Origin: Sphingomonadales bacterium UBA6174
GTDB lineage: Bacteria > Pseudomonadota > Alphaproteobacteria > Sphingomonadales > Sphingomonadaceae
Direction: 5' to 3'
Length of the DNA stretch: 25,688 nucleotides
Assembly: GCA_002422945.1 (NCBI GenBank)
Contig: DITW01000001.1
Location: 3,728 to 29,415 of the forward strand
Shown one piece after another: positions 15,019-22,263 of the stretch (position 1 is the first letter of the stretch; the number at the start of each line of letters is the position of its first letter). The position numbers and the translations under genes were made by a program. The notes below the pieces were generated by a model. The model worked only from the letters and a program-made list of their open reading frames with translations, was not told the origin of the DNA and ran no database searches.

Positions 15019-16275
15019 ATGGTTGTGGCTGAGGAAAAAAAATCAATTTCCGAATATAGTCTGCTTGATGAGGCGACACTCGACTGCCCATTCGATTTTT
15101 ACGCACAGCTGCACGAAGAACAGCCGGTATATCAAATGCCTGAAACGGGTATTTACGTTGTTACCAAACATGAGGATATCCGGGCAGTAGCGCGTGATAC
15201 GGAGACATATTCGAACGTATTGCTCGCGATGGAGGAGCTTCAGGGCGACAATGGACGGCGTTATCAGAATATCCTCAAAGAACGTGGATGGGAGCATGTG
15301 CATGTCTTGCATCGCACTGATCCTCCGGTTCATTCACAGCATCGCAAGCTGGTTGATCGGGTCTTCACGCCGGCGCGTATCAAAAACCTTGTGGCCGATG
15401 TGGAGGCGCTGGCCCATGAGTTGATTGATCGTTTTGCGGATCGTGGCGAATGCGACCTGATCAAGGAGTTCGCGCTCCCCCTGCCAGGGATGATTTTGGG
15501 CGAACAGCTCGGCCTCGACAAGAATGAGTTTGCCCGCTTTCAGGCGTGGGCGCTTGCGTTCCTGTCGACGGGCAACAAGATCATGGATGATGCCGAGCTG
15601 CTCGAAATGGCGGAAATCGAGCTGGACGCCCAGCAATATCTCGCATCCGTACTTGAAAGCCGGCGCAAAGACCCGACGAACGATCTTATTTCGGATCTCG
15701 TGCACGCCGCACGCGAAGGTGAAGAGCCCTTCACCATGCATGAGTTGCAGAACCTCATGCACCAGTTGATCACGGGTGGGTATGAAACAACGACCAGCGC
15801 CATCACGCATGGCATGTGGCTGTTGATCAGATATCCCGACCAGCGGCAGAAGTTGCGCGAACATCCGGAATTGCTCAAGAACTTTGTGGAAGAGGTGCTG
15901 CGCTTCGAAAGTCCGGTGCAGGGCATCATGCGGCGAACCACCAAGGACGCAGAGCTGAGTGGCACGAAGATTCCTGCGGGTTCAACGCTGATACTTCGTT
16001 TTGGGGCAGCCAACCGTGACCCCAATCAATTTAAATGCCCGGGTAAGTTCGATATCGAACGCGAGAATGCCAACCGGCATGTGGCTTTCGGTTTTGGGGC
16101 CCATCATTGCATCGGTGCGCCGCTCGCCAGGCAAGAGATTTTCACGGGTATCGGCGCCTTGCTCGAGCGGTTGGATGATTTTGAACTGGCGCGTCCGCTT
16201 CCAGAGCATCCGCATGTGTACAGCCTTAATTTCAGGCCGATGAAAGAGTTTCATCTTAAGTTTAAGAAAAAATAA
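15019..16275 (+). CDS. Cytochrome P450 monooxygenase (bacterial class I type)
   Basis: A 418-residue soluble P450. ATG at 15019 has GGGAGG six bases before it; ATG at 15013 overlaps that site. The diagnostic parts are all there: the oxygen-activation helix GGYETT (253-258), the ExxR pair E292/R295 (EEVLR), and the heme loop FGFGAHHCIGAPLARQE with the thiolate ligand C364. It lacks a fused reductase and no ferredoxin or ferredoxin reductase gene lies in the window, so electrons must come from elsewhere in the genome. It would hydroxylate or demethylate the imported compound, making it ready for the flavin hydroxylase and dioxygenase. The length and I-helix acid suggest a normal catalytic cycle. 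The exact CYP family cannot be given without a search. Confidence 0.95.
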   Translation: MVVAEEKKSISEYSLLDEATLDCPFDFYAQLHEEQPVYQMPETGIYVVTKHEDIRAVARDTETYSNVLLAMEELQGDNGRRYQNILKERGWEHVHVLHRTDPPVHSQHRKLVDRVFTPARIKNLVADVEALAHELIDRFADRGECDLIKEFALPLPGMILGEQLGLDKNEFARFQAWALAFLSTGNKIMDDAELLEMAEIELDAQQYLASVLESRRKDPTNDLISDLVHAAREGEEPFTMHELQNLMHQLITGGYETTTSAITHGMWLLIRYPDQRQKLREHPELLKNFVEEVLRFESPVQGIMRRTTKDAELSGTKIPAGSTLILRFGAANRDPNQFKCPGKFDIERENANRHVAFGFGAHHCIGAPLARQEIFTGIGALLERLDDFELARPLPEHPHVYSLNFRPMKEFHLKFKKK

Positions 16276-16440
16276 TAATTAAATACACGAATTTATAAAA
16301 TACTTTCTTATAAAAATTGTATTATTTAAAATATTAAAATTCGTATTTGTAAAATAATTATTCGAAAAATAATTCGGACAATTCATATTGTCTGGTGGTG
16401 TGTCTTTTTGCGACTAATTTATAGTGGGAGGAGAAGTAAA
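16276..16440. other. AT-rich leader of the TonB receptor gene with dyad GACAAT-TCAT-ATTGTC
   Basis: About 165 bp, mostly A and T. An exact 6+6 dyad at 16377-16392 lies 48 bp before the start codon and could be an operator; it does not resemble the TetR-type motif found elsewhere. Inverted AT-rich segments ACGAATTT (about 16287) and AAATTCGT may form a loose hairpin that ends the P450 transcript. Confidence 0.45.
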
Positions 16441-18738
16441 ATGACAAAGAGAGAGATGAACTATCGTGTCACGCATGCGCTGGCGATAGCGTCCATTTGT
16501 GCGCTGGCAAGCTCTGCGGTCCATGCTGCGGAGGCTGGTGATACAACGGCTTCACCGCAGCATGCGCAAGAGCTGGCAGATATCGTGGTGACGGGCACCA
16601 AGCGTGCACAGGACCTGACCAAGGTGCCTGTTGCTGTCACCGCCTATACATCTGAGGCCATTGCCGCTGCCGGATACCAGCGTCCGGCAGAGTTTTTGCG
16701 CGACACGCCCAATGTCACCTTCGTCGAAGATGACTCCGGGGAAGTCGATATCAATATTCGCGGCGTGACGTCGGTACGTAATTCCGACCCTTCGGTCGCG
16801 GTCGTCATTGATGGTGTGACGCTATCGAGCCTGAAGGCATTCAACCAGGATCTGATGGGTATTCAGCAGGTTGAAATTCTCAAAGGGCCGCAAAGCGCGA
16901 TCTATGGCCGCAACGCTTCGGCCGGTGCTGTTGTCATCACCACGAAGGAGCCGCCCGAGAGCTTTGGTGGTCAGGCGACGATCAGCTACGGCAATTGGGA
17001 TTCGGCGCGCGCTGGATTTGAGGTCGGAGGACGTGTCAGCGAGACGTTAAAGATCGGCCTGTCTGGCATGTATCGTACGACAGATGGACCGTTTACGAGT
17101 GTCACCACCGGTGAAAAAGTGCGGCGTTCGCGTTCCTTGCAAGGGCGCTTGCGGGCGATCTATCAACCAACTGAAGACTTGACTGTGGATTTCAAACTCG
17201 GCGGTCACCGGAACCGGGGCGGCGGCATTGCCTATAATGGCCAGCTCGTAGGGGTTCCACTCGGCGAATTTGATGGCCTGGCATTGAATACCGATCAGGC
17301 CAATATGCCCTATGTGACGCGGGTTGAGGGCCGCAATACCGAGAATTTCTTCGATGCGACTGTAAAAGTTGAATATAATGCGGGTTTTGCAACGTTAACG
17401 TCCGTGACCGCATATAACAAGCTGAAGCAGGCCTATAGCGGCGCAGGCGCACCTTATCTGGATATTACCGGTACCCCGGGCGCTCTTACCCAGACATATA
17501 GCTATCGAGACAAGAATTATTCCCAAGAATTCCGGATCTCTTCGCCTAATAATGGTAAATTGCGCTGGCAGGTCGGTGTCAATGCATTGCGCTTCGACCG
17601 TTACCAGACGAGCGAATTGAATGTGGATAATCTGGGCTATGTCCCGACCACGCTTGGCGAACTCGATCTGCCTGACAGCGCGCAGCCGACCGTGTCGCTG
17701 GCGATTGAAAAATATCGGACGACGAATATTGCGCCCTTTGCCAATATCCAATTCGATCCGATTGAACGGCTCCATATTGGCTTGGCTGCGCGCTACGATA
17801 TTGAAAAGCGCAAGGTCAAGGAAGTGGTGCCTAGCCTCATCAATACGGCGACGGGTGCGAACTATAACATCTGCGTGCAGCAGTTGAACATTCCGGTCGC
17901 GGATTGCCACCTGCAGAAAACCTATAAGCAGTTCCAGCCTAAGGTGAACATCTCGTACGATGTCATCGATGACGCCTTGATTTATGCAAGCTGGGGCAAG
18001 GGCTTCAAATCGGGTGGGTTTAACGCGATCGGTTCGCGTCAACAGCTGATTGCTGCAGCGGTCGCCGGGGGTGTTGATCCGAGCAAGGTCTTTGTGAGCG
18101 ATCAATTCGGCAAGGAAGTGGCCGAAAGCTATGAGGCAGGGTTCAAGGCGCGGCTTCTCGATCGCCGGCTATCGCTCAACGCCGCTGTGTTCACCACAGA
18201 TGTGAGCAATGCGCAGCAGTTCCAGTTTTTCCCCAGTGCCGGGTTGCAGTCGGTTATTTCGATCGACAAGATCCGGTTGCGCGGGTTTGACGTGGATATG
18301 CGGGCGCAGCTGCCGGCAGATATCCAGATCTTCGGTAGCTTCGGCTATGTGAAGGGCCGGGTGAAGGAATTCGCACCTGATCCGTCGCTGGTCGGCAACG
18401 TCTCGCCGCGCTCGGCCAAATATACGATGACGGTGGGCGCGACCCAGTCGATCGATCTTGGCGGCGGTTATCGATTGGTCCCGCGGGCCACATTGCAACG
18501 TGTCGGGCGGTTGTACTTCGACGTTGCGAATACCCCGGGTACAGATCGTTCGCCCCTCACGCTGCTCAATGGCCGTCTGTCGCTTCATAGCGGTGACCGG
18601 TATGAGATTTCATTGTGGGGGAACAACCTGACCAACAAGAAGTATTTCCAGGAGGTCATCCCCCTCTTTGGTGCACTGGCGTTGGATTATCGCGGCGAAA
18701 CCCGCAGCTACGGCATAGAAGGGAAAATCACTTTCTAA
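16441..18738 (+). CDS. TonB-dependent outer-membrane receptor
   Basis: A 765-residue receptor for energised uptake across the outer membrane. ATG at 16441 follows GGAGGAG by seven bases. A signal peptide is visible (basic MTKREMNYRV, hydrophobic ALAIASICALASS, cleavage after AVHA, residue 29). The TonB box ADIVVTGTKR is at 46-55, followed by a plug domain (about 60-175; VDINIRGV, VEILKGPQSAIYGRNASAG) and a 22-strand barrel ending in the aromatic GKITF with a terminal Phe. This is the shape common in sphingomonads, where such receptors take up plant or xenobiotic aromatics rather than siderophores. Its place next to catabolic genes suggests it imports their substrate. TonB, ExbB and ExbD are not encoded here and must be supplied by the host. 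Confidence 0.95.
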   Translation: MTKREMNYRVTHALAIASICALASSAVHAAEAGDTTASPQHAQELADIVVTGTKRAQDLTKVPVAVTAYTSEAIAAAGYQRPAEFLRDTPNVTFVEDDSGEVDINIRGVTSVRNSDPSVAVVIDGVTLSSLKAFNQDLMGIQQVEILKGPQSAIYGRNASAGAVVITTKEPPESFGGQATISYGNWDSARAGFEVGGRVSETLKIGLSGMYRTTDGPFTSVTTGEKVRRSRSLQGRLRAIYQPTEDLTVDFKLGGHRNRGGGIAYNGQLVGVPLGEFDGLALNTDQANMPYVTRVEGRNTENFFDATVKVEYNAGFATLTSVTAYNKLKQAYSGAGAPYLDITGTPGALTQTYSYRDKNYSQEFRISSPNNGKLRWQVGVNALRFDRYQTSELNVDNLGYVPTTLGELDLPDSAQPTVSLAIEKYRTTNIAPFANIQFDPIERLHIGLAARYDIEKRKVKEVVPSLINTATGANYNICVQQLNIPVADCHLQKTYKQFQPKVNISYDVIDDALIYASWGKGFKSGGFNAIGSRQQLIAAAVAGGVDPSKVFVSDQFGKEVAESYEAGFKARLLDRRLSLNAAVFTTDVSNAQQFQFFPSAGLQSVISIDKIRLRGFDVDMRAQLPADIQIFGSFGYVKGRVKEFAPDPSLVGNVSPRSAKYTMTVGATQSIDLGGGYRLVPRATLQRVGRLYFDVANTPGTDRSPLTLLNGRLSLHSGDRYEISLWGNNLTNKKYFQEVIPLFGALALDYRGETRSYGIEGKITF

Positions 18739-18745
18739 AATCGAT

Positions 18746-18773
18746 TTGGGGCGCGGCTTTGGGCGCGCCCCAA
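18746..18773 (+). terminator. Strong hairpin terminator after the receptor gene
   Basis: A ten-pair GC-rich stem, TTGGGGCGCG with CGCGCCCCAA, and an eight-base loop begin eight bases after the stop codon. Only a short T run (TTT) follows, so efficiency is uncertain. It separates the plus-strand genes from the convergent tetR gene. Confidence 0.65.
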
Positions 18774-18952
18774 TTTGCTGCGTTCTGGTGATTTTCGGGA
18801 TGCGGCATTGCATCTGATCGGATCGTATCCGGATCTGATTTACTCAGCACAATCCAAAGGCGATGGCCTGCGCCATCACGGGCCGCCTAATCTATAAGCG
18901 GCTGATGGCGTGCGCCGCCTCTGCACGCGCAATGGCGTAATGCCCGCTGATA
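18774..18952. other. Convergent gap between receptor and tetR; nothing further seen
   Basis: About 180 bp with no gene. It contains GATCGGATCGTATCCGGATC near 18815, weakly similar to GATCGGATACGGATC near 3813 at the other end of the catabolic block; I cannot assign a role. Confidence 0.3.
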
Positions 18953-19654
18953 TCAGGCTTTATCCAGAAATATCACGCTGTAGATGAAGCCGATGGTTTG
19001 ATAGATTTCGGCTTCCGAGAAAACGTCGCGGCCAGTGAGTGCCTTATACTCGCCCGAAAGTGTGAAGGGGACTGCCCCCGCGCTGATGATAAGATAATAG
19101 AGGCGTGCCGGGTCGCCGTCGCGCACCGTTCCTTCTATCTGTCCCAGTCGGATCATGTTGCACACAGTATCGAAATGCTTCCGCAGGTAACGCTCGACCA
19201 GCCAGTCAAGTCGGGGCGTGCCTTGCGTGCTCTCCATCGACATGATCCGATTCACGCCGGGAAACTCTGCGGAAAACCGAACAAAATCCCTGATAAATAC
19301 GCGTAATGCTTCACCCGGACCATTTTGCGCTACGGCGTTGAGATCGACCTCGATCATCTCGACATATTCGCCGATCGACTTGTCCATGGTGGCGAACCAG
19401 AGCTCTTCCTTGGAGCCAAAATGGTACAGGACTTTCGTGTGAGATGCGCCCGCCCGGTCGGCTATCACGCGCGTGGAGGCGTTGTCATAACCGAATTCGC
19501 TGAAGCACTCGAACGCAGCGCGCATAATCTGAGCTTGCTGGTCAACACCCTTGCGCGACAAGGTGCGCCGTTCAGATTTCGGGCGTGGGGCTTTCCGTTT
19601 TGCGGGCTTGTGAGACCGCTCAAGGACTTCCGCATTACTGATCTCATTCAACAC
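18953..19654 (-). CDS. TetR/AcrR family transcriptional regulator
   Basis: A 233-residue TetR-type regulator, the only regulator in the catabolic block. GTG at 19654 is preceded by AGGAG at six bases; a nearby ATG is out of frame. After a basic extension (15-35) comes the first helix (AAFECFSEFGYDNAS) and the helix-turn-helix TRVIADRAGASHTKVLYHFG (61-80), then a ligand-binding helical domain typical of repressors released by small molecules. The promoter carries the shared dyad in its spacer, so autorepression is likely, and the same dyad lies at the hydroxylase, SnoaL and amidohydrolase genes. The inducer is presumably a substrate or intermediate of the pathway; that is inference. Confidence 0.92.
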   Translation of the reverse strand: MLNEISNAEVLERSHKPAKRKAPRPKSERRTLSRKGVDQQAQIMRAAFECFSEFGYDNASTRVIADRAGASHTKVLYHFGSKEELWFATMDKSIGEYVEMIEVDLNAVAQNGPGEALRVFIRDFVRFSAEFPGVNRIMSMESTQGTPRLDWLVERYLRKHFDTVCNMIRLGQIEGTVRDGDPARLYYLIISAGAVPFTLSGEYKALTGRDVFSEAEIYQTIGFIYSVIFLDKA

Positions 19655-19837
19655 ATATCACTCCTGGCGCCCACAGATTTTGCAACCTATTGAAGACGTA
19701 AAGAAATTCCTTCAGGCACTGAAAACTCAATCTCCGAGCAAGGCGCACATTATGTCTGCGCAATGTCATCAAGCATATAGCGTATATCCGTCACTCGCCA
19801 TTGTCACAGCCCTTTTGCACGAGGCCGGATATGATGC

Positions 19838-19865
19838 CTTATAACGAACCAAGTGGTTTAACCAA
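19838..19865 (-). promoter_or_regulatory. tetR promoter with operator in its spacer
   Basis: On the minus strand TTGGTT (19865-19860), 16 bp and TATAAG (19843-19838) fit a promoter. The dyad GAACCAAGTGGTTT (19846-19859) fills the spacer. A half copy (AACCAAGTG) repeats 14 bp further upstream. Binding here would block polymerase, which is the expected layout for autorepression. Confidence 0.5.
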
Positions 19866-19889
19866 GTGCCTCATTGTCTCGTTGTGGGT

Positions 19890-20890
19890 TGTAAGATTGA
19901 CGAACTAGCGGGACATCAACAGCGTGGGATTATAGGCGTTCTCGGAGAGCTTCATAGGGTGTTTTTCCATTGAAGGCGCCGTGTGGCCGATTGAAGTTGT
20001 AGAAGTTCTCCCACTCACTGAGTTTGGCTTCGAGATCGACGTCGCCTTTGTAGGACAGGAGCTGGTAAAACTCCTGCTGGTCTGAACGATGGGATCGCTC
20101 GACCTTGCCGTTCAACTGGGGCGTTCCGCGTTTGATATAGGCATGGCGGATGCCCTGATCCTCGACATGCCAGTGGAACTTGGCCTGGAACTCGTGGCCA
20201 TTATCGGTTCTGATTTCTTTGATGCGGAACGGGAACTTTTCAATGATGTGATCGACGAAGTCGATCGCGTTGGCTTGTGTGTGTTTGTCGTAAACCTTGA
20301 GCGCCCTGACGCGCGTCGCGTCATCGATAGCTGTATACTGGAACCGGCGGATTTTCTCGCCTCGCATACCAGTGAAGGTGAGGAACTTGACGTCCATCTG
20401 GATGTGATGACCCGGCACCTGCTTGTTGTAACGCTTGGTGTGGACTTTGCGCATGCGCGTACCGCGCGGCAGTCGACTAACGCCATTGCGGCGCAGGATG
20501 CGCGTGACCCCGGCGTCGGAGATTGTGATGCCGTGATAGCGCGCCAGATACCAGACGATTCGGATTGATCCGAGATGGTATTTGCTGCGCAGGTAGAGGA
20601 CTTTCTCGACGATTTCGGGTGGGGTCTGGTTTGCAGGGTGCAATGGAATGGGCTTGGCATTGATCAGTCCGGCTTCCCCGCGCTGCTCGTAAGCTGCTTT
20701 CCAGCGGTAGAAACTCGACCGACCCACGTCGAAGTGTCGGCATGTCTTGGACACATCGCCGGTCTTCTCGGCGTGGCGCAGCACTTTGAGCTTGCGCTGA
20801 ATGTCGCGGTCTTCCTTGGTCATAGAATCCATCCTCCGTGCTGCCTGCCGGCAGTATGAAAGATGTCCCACGAGTCCGTACAGTCCTACA
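19890..20890 (-). mobile_element. IS481-family insertion sequence, 1001 bp
   Basis: Terminal inverted repeats are visible: TGTAAGATTG plus ACGAACTAGCGGGACATC at 19890-19917, and, read inward from the other end, TGTAGGACTG, T, ACGGACTCGTGGGACATC at 20890-20862. The TGT...ACA ends and the single transposase gene are typical of IS481. The bases outside (GTGGGT left, CCATCT right) are not a duplication, so the element probably sits at a rearrangement joint rather than at a simple insertion. It interrupts the tail of a terminase relic on its right. Confidence 0.85.
19930..20823 (-). CDS. IS481-family DDE transposase
   Basis: A 297-residue transposase. ATG at 20823 has GGAGG nine bases upstream. 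The N-terminus holds a helix-turn-helix (VSKTCRHFDVGRSSFYRWK, about 25-42), followed by an rve/integrase core with the catalytic triad D144 (QMDVKFL), D207 (IRTDNGHEF) and E242 (LNGKVERSHR); the last two are 35 residues apart, as required. The C-terminus NFNRPHGAFNGKTPYEAL is a family signature. The frame is complete and the inverted repeats are present, so the element may still be active. Confidence 0.95.
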   Translation of the reverse strand: MTKEDRDIQRKLKVLRHAEKTGDVSKTCRHFDVGRSSFYRWKAAYEQRGEAGLINAKPIPLHPANQTPPEIVEKVLYLRSKYHLGSIRIVWYLARYHGITISDAGVTRILRRNGVSRLPRGTRMRKVHTKRYNKQVPGHHIQMDVKFLTFTGMRGEKIRRFQYTAIDDATRVRALKVYDKHTQANAIDFVDHIIEKFPFRIKEIRTDNGHEFQAKFHWHVEDQGIRHAYIKRGTPQLNGKVERSHRSDQQEFYQLLSYKGDVDLEAKLSEWENFYNFNRPHGAFNGKTPYEALRERL

Positions 20891-20990
20891 CCATCTTCGC
20901 GTAATGATTGACCCTCGCGTCAGGACCGTTGGCACCCTTGATATACGCGAGTGCCTGCGCGGTTGAATCGACCTGATCGTCGTACTTGTC
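20891..20990 (-). pseudogene. C-terminal relic of a second terminase large subunit
   Basis: Read on the minus strand from 20990, the frame gives DKYDDQVDSTAQALAYIKG, then ANGPDARVNHYAKM, and runs into the insertion sequence. The DDQVD...QAL block is the conserved end of phage terminase large subunits and matches the intact gene at 22264 (HDDQVDSISQALTW), but the tails differ, so it comes from another terminase. Its upstream part is gone, replaced by a DUF3489 fragment in another frame. Confidence 0.75.
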
Positions 20991-21268
20991 CCATCCTCGC
21001 GCCTATTGCGCTCAAGCTCCCGGCCTTTCTTGCGGAGCCCGGTCAGGAAGGCCCGGCAGGTGTGGGGTAGCCAGCCGGTCGCCTGGCACAGGTCTGCAAG
21101 TGAAGCGCCCCCGTCCTGCTGAAGTAGCCCTTCGACGAGTGAGGCTTTGGTATGGGCCTTGGTTGCAGGAAGCACCGGGGCGGGCATTTCCATGTCCGGG
21201 ACTACTGTCAGCGGCTTGCCTGCCAGATCGCGCTGCCGCCTAGTTAAGGTGGTGTTTTCTATAGTCAT
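20988..21268 (-). pseudogene. DUF3489 family gene, copy B, 3' end lost
   Basis: Starts at ATG 21268 after AGGAG and reads like copy A through LLQQDGGASLADLCQATGW and LPHTCRAFLTGLRKKG to REDGT. It then leaves the family and runs on in the wrong frame through the terminase relic and the insertion sequence. About a dozen C-terminal residues, plus the DUF2924 and recombinase genes that should follow, are missing. The joint at about 20988-20992 is a deletion fusing two genes. The long resulting open frame (to 20477) is an accident and not a real fusion protein. Confidence 0.8.
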
Positions 21269-21286
21269 CGAGAGGTTCTCCTTGTC

Positions 21287-21344
21287 GAAGCAGCACCGTG
21301 CTGCTCCCACCACCCAAGGCCCTGCCGATCGCGTCGGTCAGGGC
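21287..21344 (-). promoter_or_regulatory. Two-hairpin leader of the DUF3489 cassette, copy B
   Basis: Same layout as at 2636-2694. The first stem (GCCCTG/CAGGGC with bulged A, CCGA/TCGG) is kept exactly and its loop changes from CGCGT to CGCGA. The second stem keeps pairing although one C-G pair becomes a G-T pair, and its loop changes. Preservation of pairing in a copy whose gene is broken points to recent decay and to real structure in the ancestor. Confidence 0.5.
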
Positions 21345-21369
21345 TGCAGTTCGTCATGCGGGCCGCGGT

Positions 21370-21531
21370 TTACGTGTATGACCAATGCTCTGAATGCGCA
21401 GGAAGTCGAATGGAATATGCGGGGGCGGGGCCGGCTTTGTCGAGGCTCTCCAGAATTTCTCCTTTGCGGGGCGTAATTGCGGTAGGCTGTCGTTTGAGCC
21501 AATCAATGCAATCGTCAGCGACGCGCACCAA
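21370..21531 (-). pseudogene. Fragment of an unknown gene upstream of DUF3489 copy B
   Basis: A minus-strand frame with protein-like content: VRVADDCIDWLKRQPTAI, then PRKGEILESLDKAG, and the end YSIRLPAHSEHWSYT shared with the tail before copy A. It stays open upstream to about 21640 but offers no ATG; the possible TTG (21531) and GTG (21528) starts lack a ribosome site. I read it as a 5'-truncated or frameshifted gene of unknown family that belongs to this recombinase neighbourhood. Confidence 0.35.
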
Positions 21532-21923
21532 AGTCAGTCGCTGGGCATCGTTTGTATATACGCCAGAAGCGGATGTATCCTTTGGCGTTTGATCATATGT
21601 GGGTGTGCCGCCGGCGTCATTGTTCTCGCCCGACCGGCTGAAGTTTAGCCAGACGCTGGAAGAGATCCGTATTGACCGTCCGAACCTGCACCCCGCTGTA
21701 GTCTCTATCCACGGGCGCTGATTGGCATCCCATGCTGATCAGCTTGAACGTCATACTTGCTGATATTCAGGCCATTTACACGGGGGCCGATTGCTATCGC
21801 GCCAAGGCCTTGATGTTGCCCGCGTCATTGCTGCGCAACCTGCCCCTAACATTGGCTCAAAGACTCGACATGAAGTTGGGCAAACAGGGGCGGTCAGCTG
21901 CGAACAAATTTCGGTAAATTTTC
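21532..21923. other. Region without a supported gene
   Basis: Several short frames exist on both strands, among them a 38-codon minus frame at about 21619-21735 and a 61-codon plus frame at 21732. None has a ribosome site with a family resemblance. It is probably degraded phage or cassette sequence. Confidence 0.35.
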
Positions 21924-22205
21924 TCAGAAACATATCACTTTTCGGACATTGGAGAACAGCCGCGGATGGGTGTGTGGCAGAGCTCGACGAACTTGAACCT
22001 TCGGTCCCGAAACCATTATGATCGCCGCACCAAGGTTCGTTTTCGTTGATTGCTCGACCCGATAGACGCCCTGCATCATGAGTGCACTGGGCTGTTGCGC
22101 CTCGGTGACCCAAAACGACCCATATGCTTCACGGCGCGGGATGCGTCCGTTTATCCATTGCCCTGCACTCAAAATAGATTTTATTGATGGGGGGTAAATG
22201 TCCAT
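21924..22205 (-). CDS. Hypothetical 93-residue protein after the terminase
   Basis: A minus-strand frame in line with the terminase operon, beginning 58 bp after its stop. The sequence looks protein-like (GSFWVTEAQQPSALMMQGVY, GAAIIMVSGPKVQVRRALP) but I do not recognise a family. AAGAGG precedes the ATG at only two to three bases, which is close for efficient start. It could be a small phage gene or the broken start of the next module. No portal or capsid gene follows, so the phage-like module ends here. Confidence 0.35.
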   Translation of the reverse strand: MDIYPPSIKSILSAGQWINGRIPRREAYGSFWVTEAQQPSALMMQGVYRVEQSTKTNLGAAIIMVSGPKVQVRRALPHTHPRLFSNVRKVICF

Positions 22206-22263
22206 CGCCTCTTGTCGCTGAATCTAGTTCTTAGGTGTAATTGCGGTCGTCTCAGTCATCGCT

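Noticed and set aside
17395..18105. A 236-codon minus-strand open frame
   Set aside because: Antisense to the TonB receptor barrel; no recognisable domain.
20477..20987. Apparent 278-residue fusion of DUF3489 with a basic C-terminal region
   Set aside because: The C-terminal part is the wrong frame of a terminase relic and of the IS481 transposase, so the open frame is accidental.
22224..22258. An 11-codon minus frame (MTETTAITPKN) between terminase and the hypothetical gene
   Set aside because: Too short to judge; GGAGG lies about 11 bases upstream but there is no other support.
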